Shown piece after piece: positions 36,645 to 44,956 of a DNA stretch of 64,000 bases. Position 1 is the first letter of the stretch; each line of letters starts with the position of its first letter. Under the pieces are notes generated by a model. It was not told the origin of the DNA. It was given only the letters and a program-made list of their open reading frames with translations, and ran no database searches. This DNA comes from CAVRZJ01 sp964594125 (lineage in GTDB: Bacteria; Acidobacteriota; Thermoanaerobaculia; Thermoanaerobaculales; Thermoanaerobaculaceae). The translations under genes and the position numbers were made by a program. The DNA lies in NCBI GenBank assembly GCA_964594125.1, contig CAZQLL010000017.1, positions 1-64,000 of the forward strand, read 5' to 3'.

Positions 36645-39170
36645 ATGACCCTTCGTGTGCGCGCGCTGGGGCTCGTAGGACTGGTCTTCCTTGGCCTCCT
36701 CGCCGTGGTTCTCGTCCTTGTATCAACAGGCGTGCTCGGACGCTTCACCGAGATCGAGCGCGCCGCCGCCGAGCGCGATGCGGAGCGGGTCCGGCGCGCC
36801 CTCGAGGCGGAGCTCGACAGCCTGGACGTCCTCGCCGCGGACTGGGCGGTGTGGGACACCACTTACGAGTTTGTGCGGTCGCGAGGCGAGGAGTTCATCC
36901 GGTCGAACCTGAACAGGGAGACGATCGGAGCGCTCCGTGCGAGCCTCGTCGCGTTCATTGACGCGGAGGGCGAGCTGGTGTGGGGCCGCTGGCTCGACCG
37001 TGCCTCCGGGTCGCTCGTGCCCCTCCCCGCTGAACTCGGGCAGTACCTCCGGCCCGGCGCGCCGCTCGCCTCGCGCAGCGAGGCCGCCGCGTCACTCAAG
37101 GGGGTCGTGGCGCTGCGCGACGGCGTGCTCGCGGTCGCGAGCCGGGCGATCCTCACCAGCACCGGCAGCGGACCCTGCCGGGGGACGTTCGTTCTCGGTC
37201 GCCCCCTCGGCGCCGCCGAGATCGCCTCGCTGGGGCGTGCCGTGGACACGGCGGTGACGGCGCAGGCGGCAGGGGAGGAGCTGCCCGCGGACTTCGCGGC
37301 GGCGCTGGCCGAGCTCGCGCCGGGCCGGAGGGTGCACGTGCGTGCGCTGGGACAATCGCGGGTGGCCGCCTACCAGCTCGTCCGCGACATCGCGGGGCGC
37401 CCGGCGCTGCTGCTGAAGGTCGAGATGCCCCGGTCGCTTTACCGGGAGGGCTTGGCGGTTGCACGCCTCCTGGTCGGGGTGCTGGTGCTCGCCGTGCTGG
37501 CGTTCGGTGTCGCGATGCTGGCGGGGCTGGAACGGATGGTGCTCGCGCGGGTGGCGCGCCTGTCCTCCGGCCTGCGCGCGATCGCCGGCTGCGGAGACCC
37601 CGCCGGCCGCGTGCGCGTCGACGGTGGCGACGAGTTGGCGCGGCTTGCCAGCGATGTCAATAAAGCGCTCGCCGCCGTCGAGGCGGCGGGAGCGGCGCTG
37701 CGCGAGTCCGAAGAGCGCTTCCGGCGGCTGATCGATCTCCTGCCCGACGGGCTCCTGGTCGCATGCAACGGCCGCGTTGTCTTCGCGAACGACCGGATGG
37801 CCGCGATGATCGGCGCCACCGGAGCGGGCGCAGTGACGGGCCGGGAGGTGCTCGCCCCCGTTGCCGCGGAGTCCCGCGACCTTTTCGCTCGGCTCCTCCG
37901 TCAGTTGGAGGCGGGACGTGAGGTCGAGACTCCCGCCGGAGTCCGGTTGCTGCGCGACGACGGCGCCGCCGTCGACGCAGAGGTGTCCGCCATCCCGTAC
38001 CTTCACGAGGGGCGGCCGGCCGTGCAGGCCCTCGTCCGCGACGTGACGGCCCGAACGCGCCTCGAGGCGGCGGTGCGGCGCGCGCAGAAGATCGAGGCGA
38101 TCGGCCAGCTCGCCGGGGGGCTGGCTCACGGTTTCAACAACCTGTTCCAGGCCGTGCTGGGCGGCCTCGAGGTCCTGCGCCTGCGTGGGGCCGCGCATCC
38201 CCGCCACGACGAGGCGGTCCGCGAGCTCGCGGAGCAGGTGCGGCGCGGTGCGGCGCTGGCACGGCAGCTCCTGCTCTTCTCGCAGCGGGAGGTGACCAAG
38301 AAGGAGCCGCTCGACCTCAACGTCGTCGTCGGCGAGACCGTGGGGATGCTGCGCGGGGTGGTGCGCGAAACGGTCGAGATCCGCTCCGATCTCGACCCGG
38401 AGTCCCTGCCCGTCGTCGCCGACCGCGGCCAGCTCGAGCAGATCCTGGTCAACCTGGCGATGAACGCATCCGACGCGATGCCGGAGGGCGGCGAGCTGCG
38501 ACTGCGGACCGGCGCGGAGGGTGAGACCGCTTGGATGGAGATCGCCGACTCCGGCGCCGGGATGACGGAGGGGGTGAAGGCGCGGATCTTCGAGCCGTTC
38601 TTCACCACCAAGGCAGGCGGCAACGGCCTCGGCCTGGCGGTGGTCCACGGCATCGTGTCGCACCACGGCGGCCGCGTCTCGGTGAGCTCGGCGCCGGGAC
38701 GGGGCACGCTCTTCCGCGTGGCGCTGCCGCTGGTCCGGCAGCCGCGCGCCGGGACCGCGGCGCCGGCGGCGCCGGGCGGGAGCGAGCCTCTCGCGGCGGG
38801 CCGCGGCGAGCGCATCCTCGTCGTCGAGGACGAGGACGTCGCGCGCACGAGCCTGGTCGAGATGCTCACGCTCCTCGGCTACGAAGCCGCCGGCGTGTGC
38901 GCCGGCGAGGAGGCCAGGTCGCTGCCCGCCGCCCCGGCGTACGATCTGCTGCTCACCGACTTCATCCTTCCGGGAATCGACGGCGTACAGCTTGCCCGGG
39001 AGCTCAGGACCGCCTGGCCGGAGCTCCGGGTGATCGTCATGTCCGGTTACTCGGAGGACGAGGCGCTCAGGTCCGGGGTTGGCCGGGGGGAGATGCGATA
39101 CCTGCAGAAGCCGTTCGGGCTGTCGAGCTTGGCGGCCGAGGTCGCCGCGGCTCTCGCCGGCCGGACCTGA
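36645..39170 (+). CDS. Hybrid sensor histidine kinase (CHASE4-HAMP-PAS-HK-REC)
   Basis: 841-residue membrane kinase. Spans at about 7-28 and 275-297 enclose a periplasmic CHASE4-like sensor (ADWAVWDTTYEFV near residue 70 is typical). HAMP (about 298-350), PAS (about 355-475), HisKA and ATPase domains follow; the phospho-acceptor is H495 in LAGGLAHGFNNLF. ATP-site motifs are NLAMNASDAMP, ADSGAGM and KAGGNGLGLAVVHGI. A C-terminal receiver (about 712-838) has the phospho-acceptor D772 in LLLTDFILPG, plus MSGYS and LQKPFG. The H-box has HGFNN where HDFNN is more usual in this subfamily. ATG 36645 follows an AAGGAA-like site. No separate response regulator lies beside it, so the output partner is elsewhere. 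Confidence 0.92.
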   Translation: MTLRVRALGLVGLVFLGLLAVVLVLVSTGVLGRFTEIERAAAERDAERVRRALEAELDSLDVLAADWAVWDTTYEFVRSRGEEFIRSNLNRETIGALRASLVAFIDAEGELVWGRWLDRASGSLVPLPAELGQYLRPGAPLASRSEAAASLKGVVALRDGVLAVASRAILTSTGSGPCRGTFVLGRPLGAAEIASLGRAVDTAVTAQAAGEELPADFAAALAELAPGRRVHVRALGQSRVAAYQLVRDIAGRPALLLKVEMPRSLYREGLAVARLLVGVLVLAVLAFGVAMLAGLERMVLARVARLSSGLRAIAGCGDPAGRVRVDGGDELARLASDVNKALAAVEAAGAALRESEERFRRLIDLLPDGLLVACNGRVVFANDRMAAMIGATGAGAVTGREVLAPVAAESRDLFARLLRQLEAGREVETPAGVRLLRDDGAAVDAEVSAIPYLHEGRPAVQALVRDVTARTRLEAAVRRAQKIEAIGQLAGGLAHGFNNLFQAVLGGLEVLRLRGAAHPRHDEAVRELAEQVRRGAALARQLLLFSQREVTKKEPLDLNVVVGETVGMLRGVVRETVEIRSDLDPESLPVVADRGQLEQILVNLAMNASDAMPEGGELRLRTGAEGETAWMEIADSGAGMTEGVKARIFEPFFTTKAGGNGLGLAVVHGIVSHHGGRVSVSSAPGRGTLFRVALPLVRQPRAGTAAPAAPGGSEPLAAGRGERILVVEDEDVARTSLVEMLTLLGYEAAGVCAGEEARSLPAAPAYDLLLTDFILPGIDGVQLARELRTAWPELRVIVMSGYSEDEALRSGVGRGEMRYLQKPFGLSSLAAEVAAALAGRT

Positions 39171-39461
39171 CCGGCCTTCCCTGATCTGATCCTGCCGCGA
39201 GCGAGGCGCGGGCGGACGCCCGGGAGCGGCAGCCACGCCGGCGGCCCGCCGCGGCCGCCGCGCTCGCGGGATGCCGGCGCCGGCGTGCCTTGAGCCGCGG
39301 GCCGAGAAGCTCGGGGGCGCTGGCGCCCTCTCCCGCGCAACGAGCGCCCGCGCGGCCGCCGTGCGCCCGCTGCGGGAAGCCGTCCGGTAGAATCGCCCCG
39401 GGCGCCGCGCCGGGGGCCGTTCCTTCCGGACGGACAGGGGGCGGCCGGGGGGCGGACGGGA
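39171..39461. other. Intergenic region upstream of sthA
   Basis: 291 bp without a gene. It contains several short GC-rich inverted repeats and TAGAATCGC with a -10-like TAGAAT at 39388-39393, about 68 bp before the sthA start. The last 50 bp before the start are very G-rich, with runs of five and six G. Confidence 0.45.
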
Positions 39462-40871
39462 ATGGCTCGGTTCGACGTGATCGTCTTGGGGTGCGGCCCG
39501 GCGGGCGAACGTGCGGCGATCCAGGCCGCGCGCGCCGGCAAGCAGGTCGCCGTGGTCGAGCGCGCCCACGTCGTGGGCGGCAACCGCATCAACTGGGGGA
39601 CGATCCCGTCGAAGACGCTGCGCGAGAGCGCGCTGTTCGTCCTCTCCCTGACGCGCAACAAGCTGCACGGAATCCGCACCGAGATCGCCGGCGAGATCAC
39701 GGTCGCGGACTTCATGTACCGCGAGCGGCAGGTTGTGCAGCGCGAGCTCGACCTCATCAACGAGTCGCTCGACCGCTACCGCATCAGCGTTTTCCAGGGG
39801 CACGGCCGCTTCGTCGATCCCCACCGCATCGCCGTGGTCGGCGGCGACGGCCGGACTCGGACGCTCCTCGAGGCGGAGTACGTGATCATCGCCACCGGCT
39901 CGCGGCCGAACCGACCGGCCGATGTGCCGTTCGACGAGGCCACGGTATTCGACTCCGAATCGATCCTGCGGCTGCCGCGCATGCCGCGGTCGATGCTCGT
40001 GCTCGGCGCCGGTGTCATCGGCATCGAGTACGCCTCGATCTTCGCCGCGCTCGGCCTGCAGGTGACGCTCGTCGACACCCGGCAGCGGCTGCTGCCGCAC
40101 TGCGACCGCGAGATCGCCGGCGTGCTCGAGCGCGAGCTCGGCAAGCTCGGCGTGCTCGTGCTCCACGACGACCGCCACGCCGCGATCACCCCGCTCGCCG
40201 GCGACCCGCCGCGGGTGTGCTGCCGCACCGTGCAGGGCAACCTGCTCGAGGCCGAGGTGCTGCTCTACTGCGTCGGGCGCGACGGCAACACCGCCGACAT
40301 CGGGCTCGAGCACCTCGGCATCACGCCGAACCCCTACGGCCTGATCGAGGTCAACGAGGCGCTGCAGACGGCGCACCCGCACATCTACGCCGTCGGCGAC
40401 GTGATCGGCTTCCCCGCGCTCGCGTCGACGTCGATGGAGCAGGGGCGGCGGGCGGTTCGCCACGCGTTCGGCATCCCGGGCCTCGAGATCGACACCGACG
40501 TGCTGCCGTACGCTGTCTACTCGATCCCCGAGGTGAGCTACATCGGCGACACCGAGGAGCGCCTGCGCGAGCTCGGCGTCGACTGCGTGTGCGGCCGCGG
40601 CAACTATGACATGAACCCGCGCGGCCAGATCATCGGCGACGACGAGGGCCTGCTCAAGCTCGTCTTCGAGCGCGAGTCGCTGCGCCTGCGCGGCGCCCAC
40701 GTGGTCGGCAGCGCCGCCAGCGAGCTCGTCCACATCGGCCAGGCGTTCCTGCGCGCCGGCGCCACGGCATGGATGATCGCCGAGACGCCGTACAACTACC
40801 CGACGCTCTCGGACCTCTACCGCCACGCCGCCCTGAAGGCGATCGCCGAGCACCGCCAGCGCCGGGGGTGA
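39462..40871 (+). CDS. sthA: Soluble pyridine nucleotide transhydrogenase (SthA-like)
   Basis: 469-residue FAD flavoprotein of the disulfide-reductase superfamily. The FAD-binding site VIVLGCGPAGERAA is at the N-terminus, and the NAD(P) site VLGAGVIGIEYASIFAALG near residue 180. The position of the redox cysteine pair reads GGNRINWGTIPSKTL, so both cysteines are missing. That is the hallmark of SthA, as opposed to lipoamide or mercuric reductase. VNEALQTAHPHIYAVGDVIG supplies the second FAD motif. The enzyme exchanges reducing equivalents between NADPH and NADH in the cytoplasm. ATG 39462 has GGACGGGA just upstream, and a TAGAAT box lies about 70 bp upstream. Confidence 0.88.
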   Translation: MARFDVIVLGCGPAGERAAIQAARAGKQVAVVERAHVVGGNRINWGTIPSKTLRESALFVLSLTRNKLHGIRTEIAGEITVADFMYRERQVVQRELDLINESLDRYRISVFQGHGRFVDPHRIAVVGGDGRTRTLLEAEYVIIATGSRPNRPADVPFDEATVFDSESILRLPRMPRSMLVLGAGVIGIEYASIFAALGLQVTLVDTRQRLLPHCDREIAGVLERELGKLGVLVLHDDRHAAITPLAGDPPRVCCRTVQGNLLEAEVLLYCVGRDGNTADIGLEHLGITPNPYGLIEVNEALQTAHPHIYAVGDVIGFPALASTSMEQGRRAVRHAFGIPGLEIDTDVLPYAVYSIPEVSYIGDTEERLRELGVDCVCGRGNYDMNPRGQIIGDDEGLLKLVFERESLRLRGAHVVGSAASELVHIGQAFLRAGATAWMIAETPYNYPTLSDLYRHAALKAIAEHRQRRG

Positions 40872-41054
40872 GTGCGGAGGCGCGGTCGCGGGGGGCCTCG
40901 CGGCCTCCCCCCACGCGCCGGAGCGACCCCGGCGCCCCCACTCCGTGAGCGCCGGCGGCTCGCCGGGCCGCCGCCGCGTCGCGCCGCACCGCGCCCCCCG
41001 CGTGACCCGCCGCGGCGCATGAAGTAGCATTCGCGGCCAGGGAGCGCCGAGGAC

Positions 41055-43034
41055 ATGATCATCCCGATCGGGCACGAGCACGAGACGGTCCGCCGGTTGC
41101 CATGGGTCAGCATCGTGATCATCGCGCTCAACACGCTGGTGTTCCTGCTCGTGGCGCTGCCCGCCGCGAACCAGGACGAGCTGATCCGCCGCAAGGCCGT
41201 GGAGGTGTTCGAGTACTGGCAGCAGCACCCGTACCTCGACCTGCCGGCGGAGTTCGTGCGGGACGTCCTGTCGCCTGGCCAGCGCGAGCAGCTCAAGGTC
41301 GCCACCGAGGCGTTCAAGAACATGCACCCCGCGGCGGCCGAGGGCGAGCGCGAGCTCGCGGAGCGCCGGCTGCGGACGCTGGTGCAGGGCTACTTCGCGG
41401 CGAAGGCCGACAGCCCGTTCCTCTCCTGGGGGTTGGTGCCGGCCCATCCGACGCCGGGAGCGATGCTCAAGAGCATGTTCATGCACGCGGGCTGGCTCCA
41501 CTTCCTCGGCAACATGTTCCTCTTCTACCTCGCCGGTCTGATCGTCGAGGACGCGTTCGGCCGGCCGCTGTTCGCCGGCCTCTACCTCGCCTCTGGCATC
41601 GTCGCGTCGCTCACCCACGTGGTGATGTTCCCGGATTCCACGATTCCCCTCGTCGGCGCCTCCGGCGCAATCGCCGGGGTGATGGGGGCGTTCCTCATCC
41701 GCTTCGCGCGCAGCAAGCTGCGCTTTGCCTACTTCTTGTGGGTGATCGTGATCATCCGCGGGACGTTCACCGCGCCGGCGTGGCTGATGCTGCCGCTGTG
41801 GCTGCTCGAGCAGCTCTTCTATGCCTCGATGGTCAAGTCCGGCGGCGGCGTCGCCTACTGGGCCCACGTCGGCGGGTTCGCGTTCGGCGCCGCCGCGGCG
41901 TACGCCGTCCGGGCGCTGCGCATCGAGGAGCGCTGGGTGCACCCTGCGATCGAGGCGAAGATCTCCCTGGCGCAGGATCCCGCGCTCGATGCGGGGCTCG
42001 CGCGGCTCGCCGTCGGCGACGGGCAGGGGGCGCGCGAGGCGCTCGCGCCGCTGCTCGCCCGCGAGCCGCGCCACCCGGACGCCAACCTCGCGATGTGGGA
42101 GAGCTATCTGCGGGACGAGACGCCGCAGGCGGGGGTCCCGCACCTCGTGCACGTGATCGAGCACGAGCTGAAGGAGGGCGACCTCACGCTGGCGTTCGAC
42201 CACTGGCGCGAGCTCGTCCACCACGGCGGCCAGTGCGGCCCGCCGCCGCTCGCGTTCCGCCTCGCCGCCGCGCTGCAGGAGGGCAGCCCTGCCGCCGCCG
42301 TCGAGGTGCTCCAGCGGATCGCCGACGACCCCGCGGCTGGTCTGCTGGCGGCGAAGGCGGCGCACCGCCTCGAGGCGCTCGCCGCCACGCCGGAGGATCG
42401 TGCGTACTGGCACGCGCGGGGGCAGCCAGGCGCAAGCCCTGCCCCGGCGGCGCCAGCTCCGGCTCCCGCGTCGACGCCGGCCCCGGCTCCCGCGCCGGCG
42501 CCAGTCCCGGTTCCCGCGGCGACGCCGGCCCAGGCTCGCGCGGCGGCGCCGGCCCCGCCCGGTGCGGCGGGCGCCGCGCCCGCCGCCGGTCAGCCGGCAG
42601 GCCCCGTCGCGGCGGCGTCGCCGTTCCAGGTCGAGATGTGCTACCTCGAGGGTCTCGACGACGACGGGATCCTGCTGCGGGGCGCCGGCGGGGCGTCGGA
42701 GTTCCTGCCGTTCGGGCGCATCGCGGCCGTGGCGGTGGGCGGCATCACCGGCGCCGCCAGGCCGTACCTGGTGCTCGACCTCGTGCTGCACCCGAACGCC
42801 GGCGTCCACTCCGTCCTGCGCCTGCTGAGCTCGCAGCTCGACCCGCGCATGCTGACCGGCCGCGGCGACCTCTCGCCGATCGACGCCTTTCGCGAGCTCG
42901 TCCGGCGCATCGCCGCGGCGGCCTCCGCCCCCGTGCTCCCGGGCGGGAAGACCGCGGCCGCGCCCGCGCTCGCGACGTTCCGCTCGATCGAGGAGTACGA
43001 GACCGGCATCCTCCGTGTGGCGCTCGGCGGCTGA
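41055..43034 (+). CDS. Rhomboid-family protease fused to TPR-like and C-terminal domains
   Basis: 659-residue membrane protein. The rhomboid core has FMHAGWLHFLGNMFLFYLAG (about 142-161), catalytic serine S203 in GASGAIAG and histidine H270 in AHVGGF. Between the first span and the core there is a large charged insertion (about 40-120). After the core comes a cytoplasmic helical, TPR-like region (about 290-450), then a linker made almost only of Pro and Ala (about 455-515), then a compact C-terminal domain (about 530-640) starting VEMCYLEGLDDDGILL. I do not recognise the last domain. The fusion suggests protease activity tied to protein-protein contacts. A -10-like TAGCAT is at 41025-41030. 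The 183-bp gap before it has only a GC-rich hairpin. Confidence 0.85.
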   Translation: MIIPIGHEHETVRRLPWVSIVIIALNTLVFLLVALPAANQDELIRRKAVEVFEYWQQHPYLDLPAEFVRDVLSPGQREQLKVATEAFKNMHPAAAEGERELAERRLRTLVQGYFAAKADSPFLSWGLVPAHPTPGAMLKSMFMHAGWLHFLGNMFLFYLAGLIVEDAFGRPLFAGLYLASGIVASLTHVVMFPDSTIPLVGASGAIAGVMGAFLIRFARSKLRFAYFLWVIVIIRGTFTAPAWLMLPLWLLEQLFYASMVKSGGGVAYWAHVGGFAFGAAAAYAVRALRIEERWVHPAIEAKISLAQDPALDAGLARLAVGDGQGAREALAPLLAREPRHPDANLAMWESYLRDETPQAGVPHLVHVIEHELKEGDLTLAFDHWRELVHHGGQCGPPPLAFRLAAALQEGSPAAAVEVLQRIADDPAAGLLAAKAAHRLEALAATPEDRAYWHARGQPGASPAPAAPAPAPASTPAPAPAPAPVPVPAATPAQARAAAPAPPGAAGAAPAAGQPAGPVAAASPFQVEMCYLEGLDDDGILLRGAGGASEFLPFGRIAAVAVGGITGAARPYLVLDLVLHPNAGVHSVLRLLSSQLDPRMLTGRGDLSPIDAFRELVRRIAAAASAPVLPGGKTAAAPALATFRSIEEYETGILRVALGG

Positions 43035-43101
43035 GCCGCGCGACGACTTTCGGAAGTCGCAGGACAGGGTCGGCGCTCCCCCCCGGCGCCCCCGGACGGG
43101 G

Positions 43102-43130
43102 TTGAAATGTGGCAAGCGTGCGGTTAGAGT
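43102..43130 (+). promoter_or_regulatory. Promoter of citrate synthase gene
   Basis: TTGAAA at 43102-43107, 17-bp spacer, TAGAGT at 43125-43130. The leader of about 90 nt contains an inverted repeat (GTGCGTACA at 43144-43152 and TGTACGCGCAC at 43163-43173) before the AAGGAGG site at 43214-43220. Confidence 0.7.
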
Positions 43131-43226
43131 GAAGATCGTGAAAGTGCGTACAGCGCTCAACGTGTACGCGCACATCGCCGCCGAGTGGCCGGGGGAACCG
43201 GCCGGCGCGGCAGAAGGAGGGCGTGA

Positions 43227-44558
43227 ATGTCGATGCTGAAGGCGAAACTGCTCGAGAAGATCAAGGAGCACCGTCCCCGCACCCAGAAGCTCCTCAAGGA
43301 GCACGGCGATGTGAAGATCGGCGAGGTGACGATCGCGCAGGCGATCGGCGGCGCCCGTGGCGTCCGCTGCCTCGTGACGGACATCTCCTACCTCGATCCG
43401 TTCGAGGGGATCCGGTTCCGCGGCAAGACCATCCCCGAGACGTTCGCCGCCCTCCCCAAGGTCCCCGGCTGCGACTACCCCTACGTCGAAGGATTCTGGT
43501 GGTTCCTGGTTACGGGCGAGGTCCCGACGATGGAGCAGGTCCTGGACGTCGTCGCCGACTGGAAGAAGCGCCGCCACGTGCCGATCTACGTGATCGACGT
43601 GCTGCGCGCGATGCCGCGCGATACGCACCCGATGACGATGTTCTCGGCCGCAATCCTCTGCATGCAGCGCGAGTCGCAGTTCGTCAAGCGCTACAACCAG
43701 GGTATGAAGAAGGACGAGTACTGGGAGCCGATGTTCGAGGACGCCCAGAACCTGCTCGCCAAGCTGCCCTCGATCGCGGCGTACATCTACCGCATGAAGT
43801 ACAAGGCGGACACCCATATCCACGCCGACTACGACCTCGACTTCGGCGGCAATTTCGCCCACATGATGGGGTTCGGAAAGCCGTACGACGACGTCGCGCG
43901 CATGTACTTCATCCTCCACTCCGACCACGAGTCCGGAAACGTGTCCGCGCACACGACGCACCTCGTCGCCTCCGCCCTGTCGGACGCCTACTACGCGCTG
44001 TCCGCCGGCATGAACGGCCTCGCCGGCCCGCTCCACGGCCTCGCCAACCAGGAGGTGCTGTCCTGGGTCATGAAGTTCCAGGCGAAGCTCGGCGGCAAGG
44101 AGCCCACCGAGGAGCTGGTGAAGGAAGCGCTGTGGGACACCCTGAAGGCCGGCCAGGTGATCCCCGGGTACGGCCACGCGGTGCTGCGCAAGACCGACCC
44201 GCGCTACGTCGCGCAGATGGAGTTCTGCCTCAAGAATCTGCCCGACTACCCGCTGTTCAAGCTCATCAACATGATCTACAAGGTCGCCCCGGGCGTGCTC
44301 ACCGAGCACGGCAAGACCAAGAACCCGTGGCCGAACGTCGACGCGCAGTCGGGCGTCATCCAGTGGTACTACGGCCTCACCGAGTGGGACTTCTACACGG
44401 TGCTGTTCGGCATCGGCCGTGCCATCGGCGTGCTCGCGAACATCACCTGGGACCGCGCCCTCGGCTACGCCATCGAGCGGCCCAAGTCCGTGACCACCAA
44501 GATGCTCGAGGACGTGGCCTCGCAGGCGATGAAGGCCGACGACCTCGGCAGCGACTGA
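43227..44558 (+). CDS. gltA: Citrate synthase, mitochondrial-like type
   Basis: 443-residue enzyme that condenses oxaloacetate and acetyl-CoA to citrate, the entry step of the TCA cycle. The catalytic residues are H270 (AGPLHGLANQEVL), H317 (PGYGHAVLRKTDPRY) and D372 (NVDAQSGV). HSDHESGNVSAHTTHL (231-246) is close to the sequence of animal mitochondrial enzymes. It thus belongs to the dimeric type I group rather than the NADH-inhibited hexameric type of enterobacteria, and no NADH-binding N-terminal extension is seen. AAGGAGG lies six bases before ATG 43227. It is expressed alone from a good promoter and followed by a perfect hairpin. Confidence 0.95.
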   Translation: MSMLKAKLLEKIKEHRPRTQKLLKEHGDVKIGEVTIAQAIGGARGVRCLVTDISYLDPFEGIRFRGKTIPETFAALPKVPGCDYPYVEGFWWFLVTGEVPTMEQVLDVVADWKKRRHVPIYVIDVLRAMPRDTHPMTMFSAAILCMQRESQFVKRYNQGMKKDEYWEPMFEDAQNLLAKLPSIAAYIYRMKYKADTHIHADYDLDFGGNFAHMMGFGKPYDDVARMYFILHSDHESGNVSAHTTHLVASALSDAYYALSAGMNGLAGPLHGLANQEVLSWVMKFQAKLGGKEPTEELVKEALWDTLKAGQVIPGYGHAVLRKTDPRYVAQMEFCLKNLPDYPLFKLINMIYKVAPGVLTEHGKTKNPWPNVDAQSGVIQWYYGLTEWDFYTVLFGIGRAIGVLANITWDRALGYAIERPKSVTTKMLEDVASQAMKADDLGSD

Positions 44559-44584
44559 TCCACACGGTTCCTTGCATCACTCGA

Positions 44585-44606
44585 ACGCCCGGGGCAACCC
44601 GGGCGT
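44585..44606 (+). terminator. Terminator of citrate synthase gene
   Basis: Perfect stem ACGCCCGGG/CCCGGGCGT with a GCAA tetraloop, 27 bases after the stop, followed by CCGTGCTTGAG. Confidence 0.75.
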
Positions 44607-44779
44607 CCGTGCTTGAGTGTGAGCGTCGGCATGAGCTCGAGTACGAGGCTGGTCGGCGCTCCGCCCGGCGAGCGCCTCCTCCACCGAGGAGTCGTGCGGC
44701 GCCACGCGAACACGCCGAAGATCGCAGCGCCGATCGCGGCGCCGCGCGCGCGGCGCGCGCAGCGTCCGGCGCCTTCACC

Positions 44780-44869
44780 CCTCCGCGCCGGCGGCCCTGC
44801 CGGGCCGCCGGCGCGCTGCCGCTGCCGAGAATCCGCGCGCGCCGCGACCACTTCGTGAAGCCGTAAGAC
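44780..44869 (+). repeat. Dispersed repeat family B, copy 3
   Basis: A GC-rich palindromic core (GCCGGCGGCCCTGCCGGGCC) is followed by CCGGCGCGCTGCCGCTG, then CCGAGAATCCGCGCGCGCCG, then CGACCACTTCGTGA. The second and third blocks match the minus strand of 36410-36470 at roughly 80% by eye, and the last block resembles 53661-53706. Confidence 0.5.
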
Positions 44870-44923
44870 AGGGGCCGGCAGCGAGCCGCCGACCGTCTTC
44901 CCAGGGACCGCCCCTGCGGCTCC

Positions 44924-44950
44924 TTGCAGCGGCGGGCGGTGTGGGAGAAT
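44924..44950 (+). promoter_or_regulatory. Promoter of leaderless murB
   Basis: GAGAAT at 44945-44950 lies six bases before GTG 44957; TTGCAG at 44924-44929 is a possible -35 at 15 bp. There is no Shine-Dalgarno sequence before the GTG. Confidence 0.45.
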
Positions 44951-44956
44951 CAGGGC

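Larger units (their letters stand above)
44559..44956. other. Gap between citrate synthase and murB genes
   Basis: 398 bp without a recognisable gene. It contains the citrate synthase terminator, a GC-rich palindromic core, the family B repeat and the murB promoter. Confidence 0.5.

Noticed and set aside
39400..39461. G-quadruplex in the sthA leader
   Set aside because: Several G-runs exist but loop lengths are uneven and the genome is very G-rich, so chance is likely.
42430..42600. Tandem repeat array
   Set aside because: It is the coding sequence of a Pro/Ala linker in the rhomboid fusion and keeps frame.
37092..44309. Very long open frame on the minus strand
   Set aside because: It runs antisense through kinase, sthA, rhomboid and citrate synthase genes, has low-complexity composition, and is a by-product of high GC codon use.
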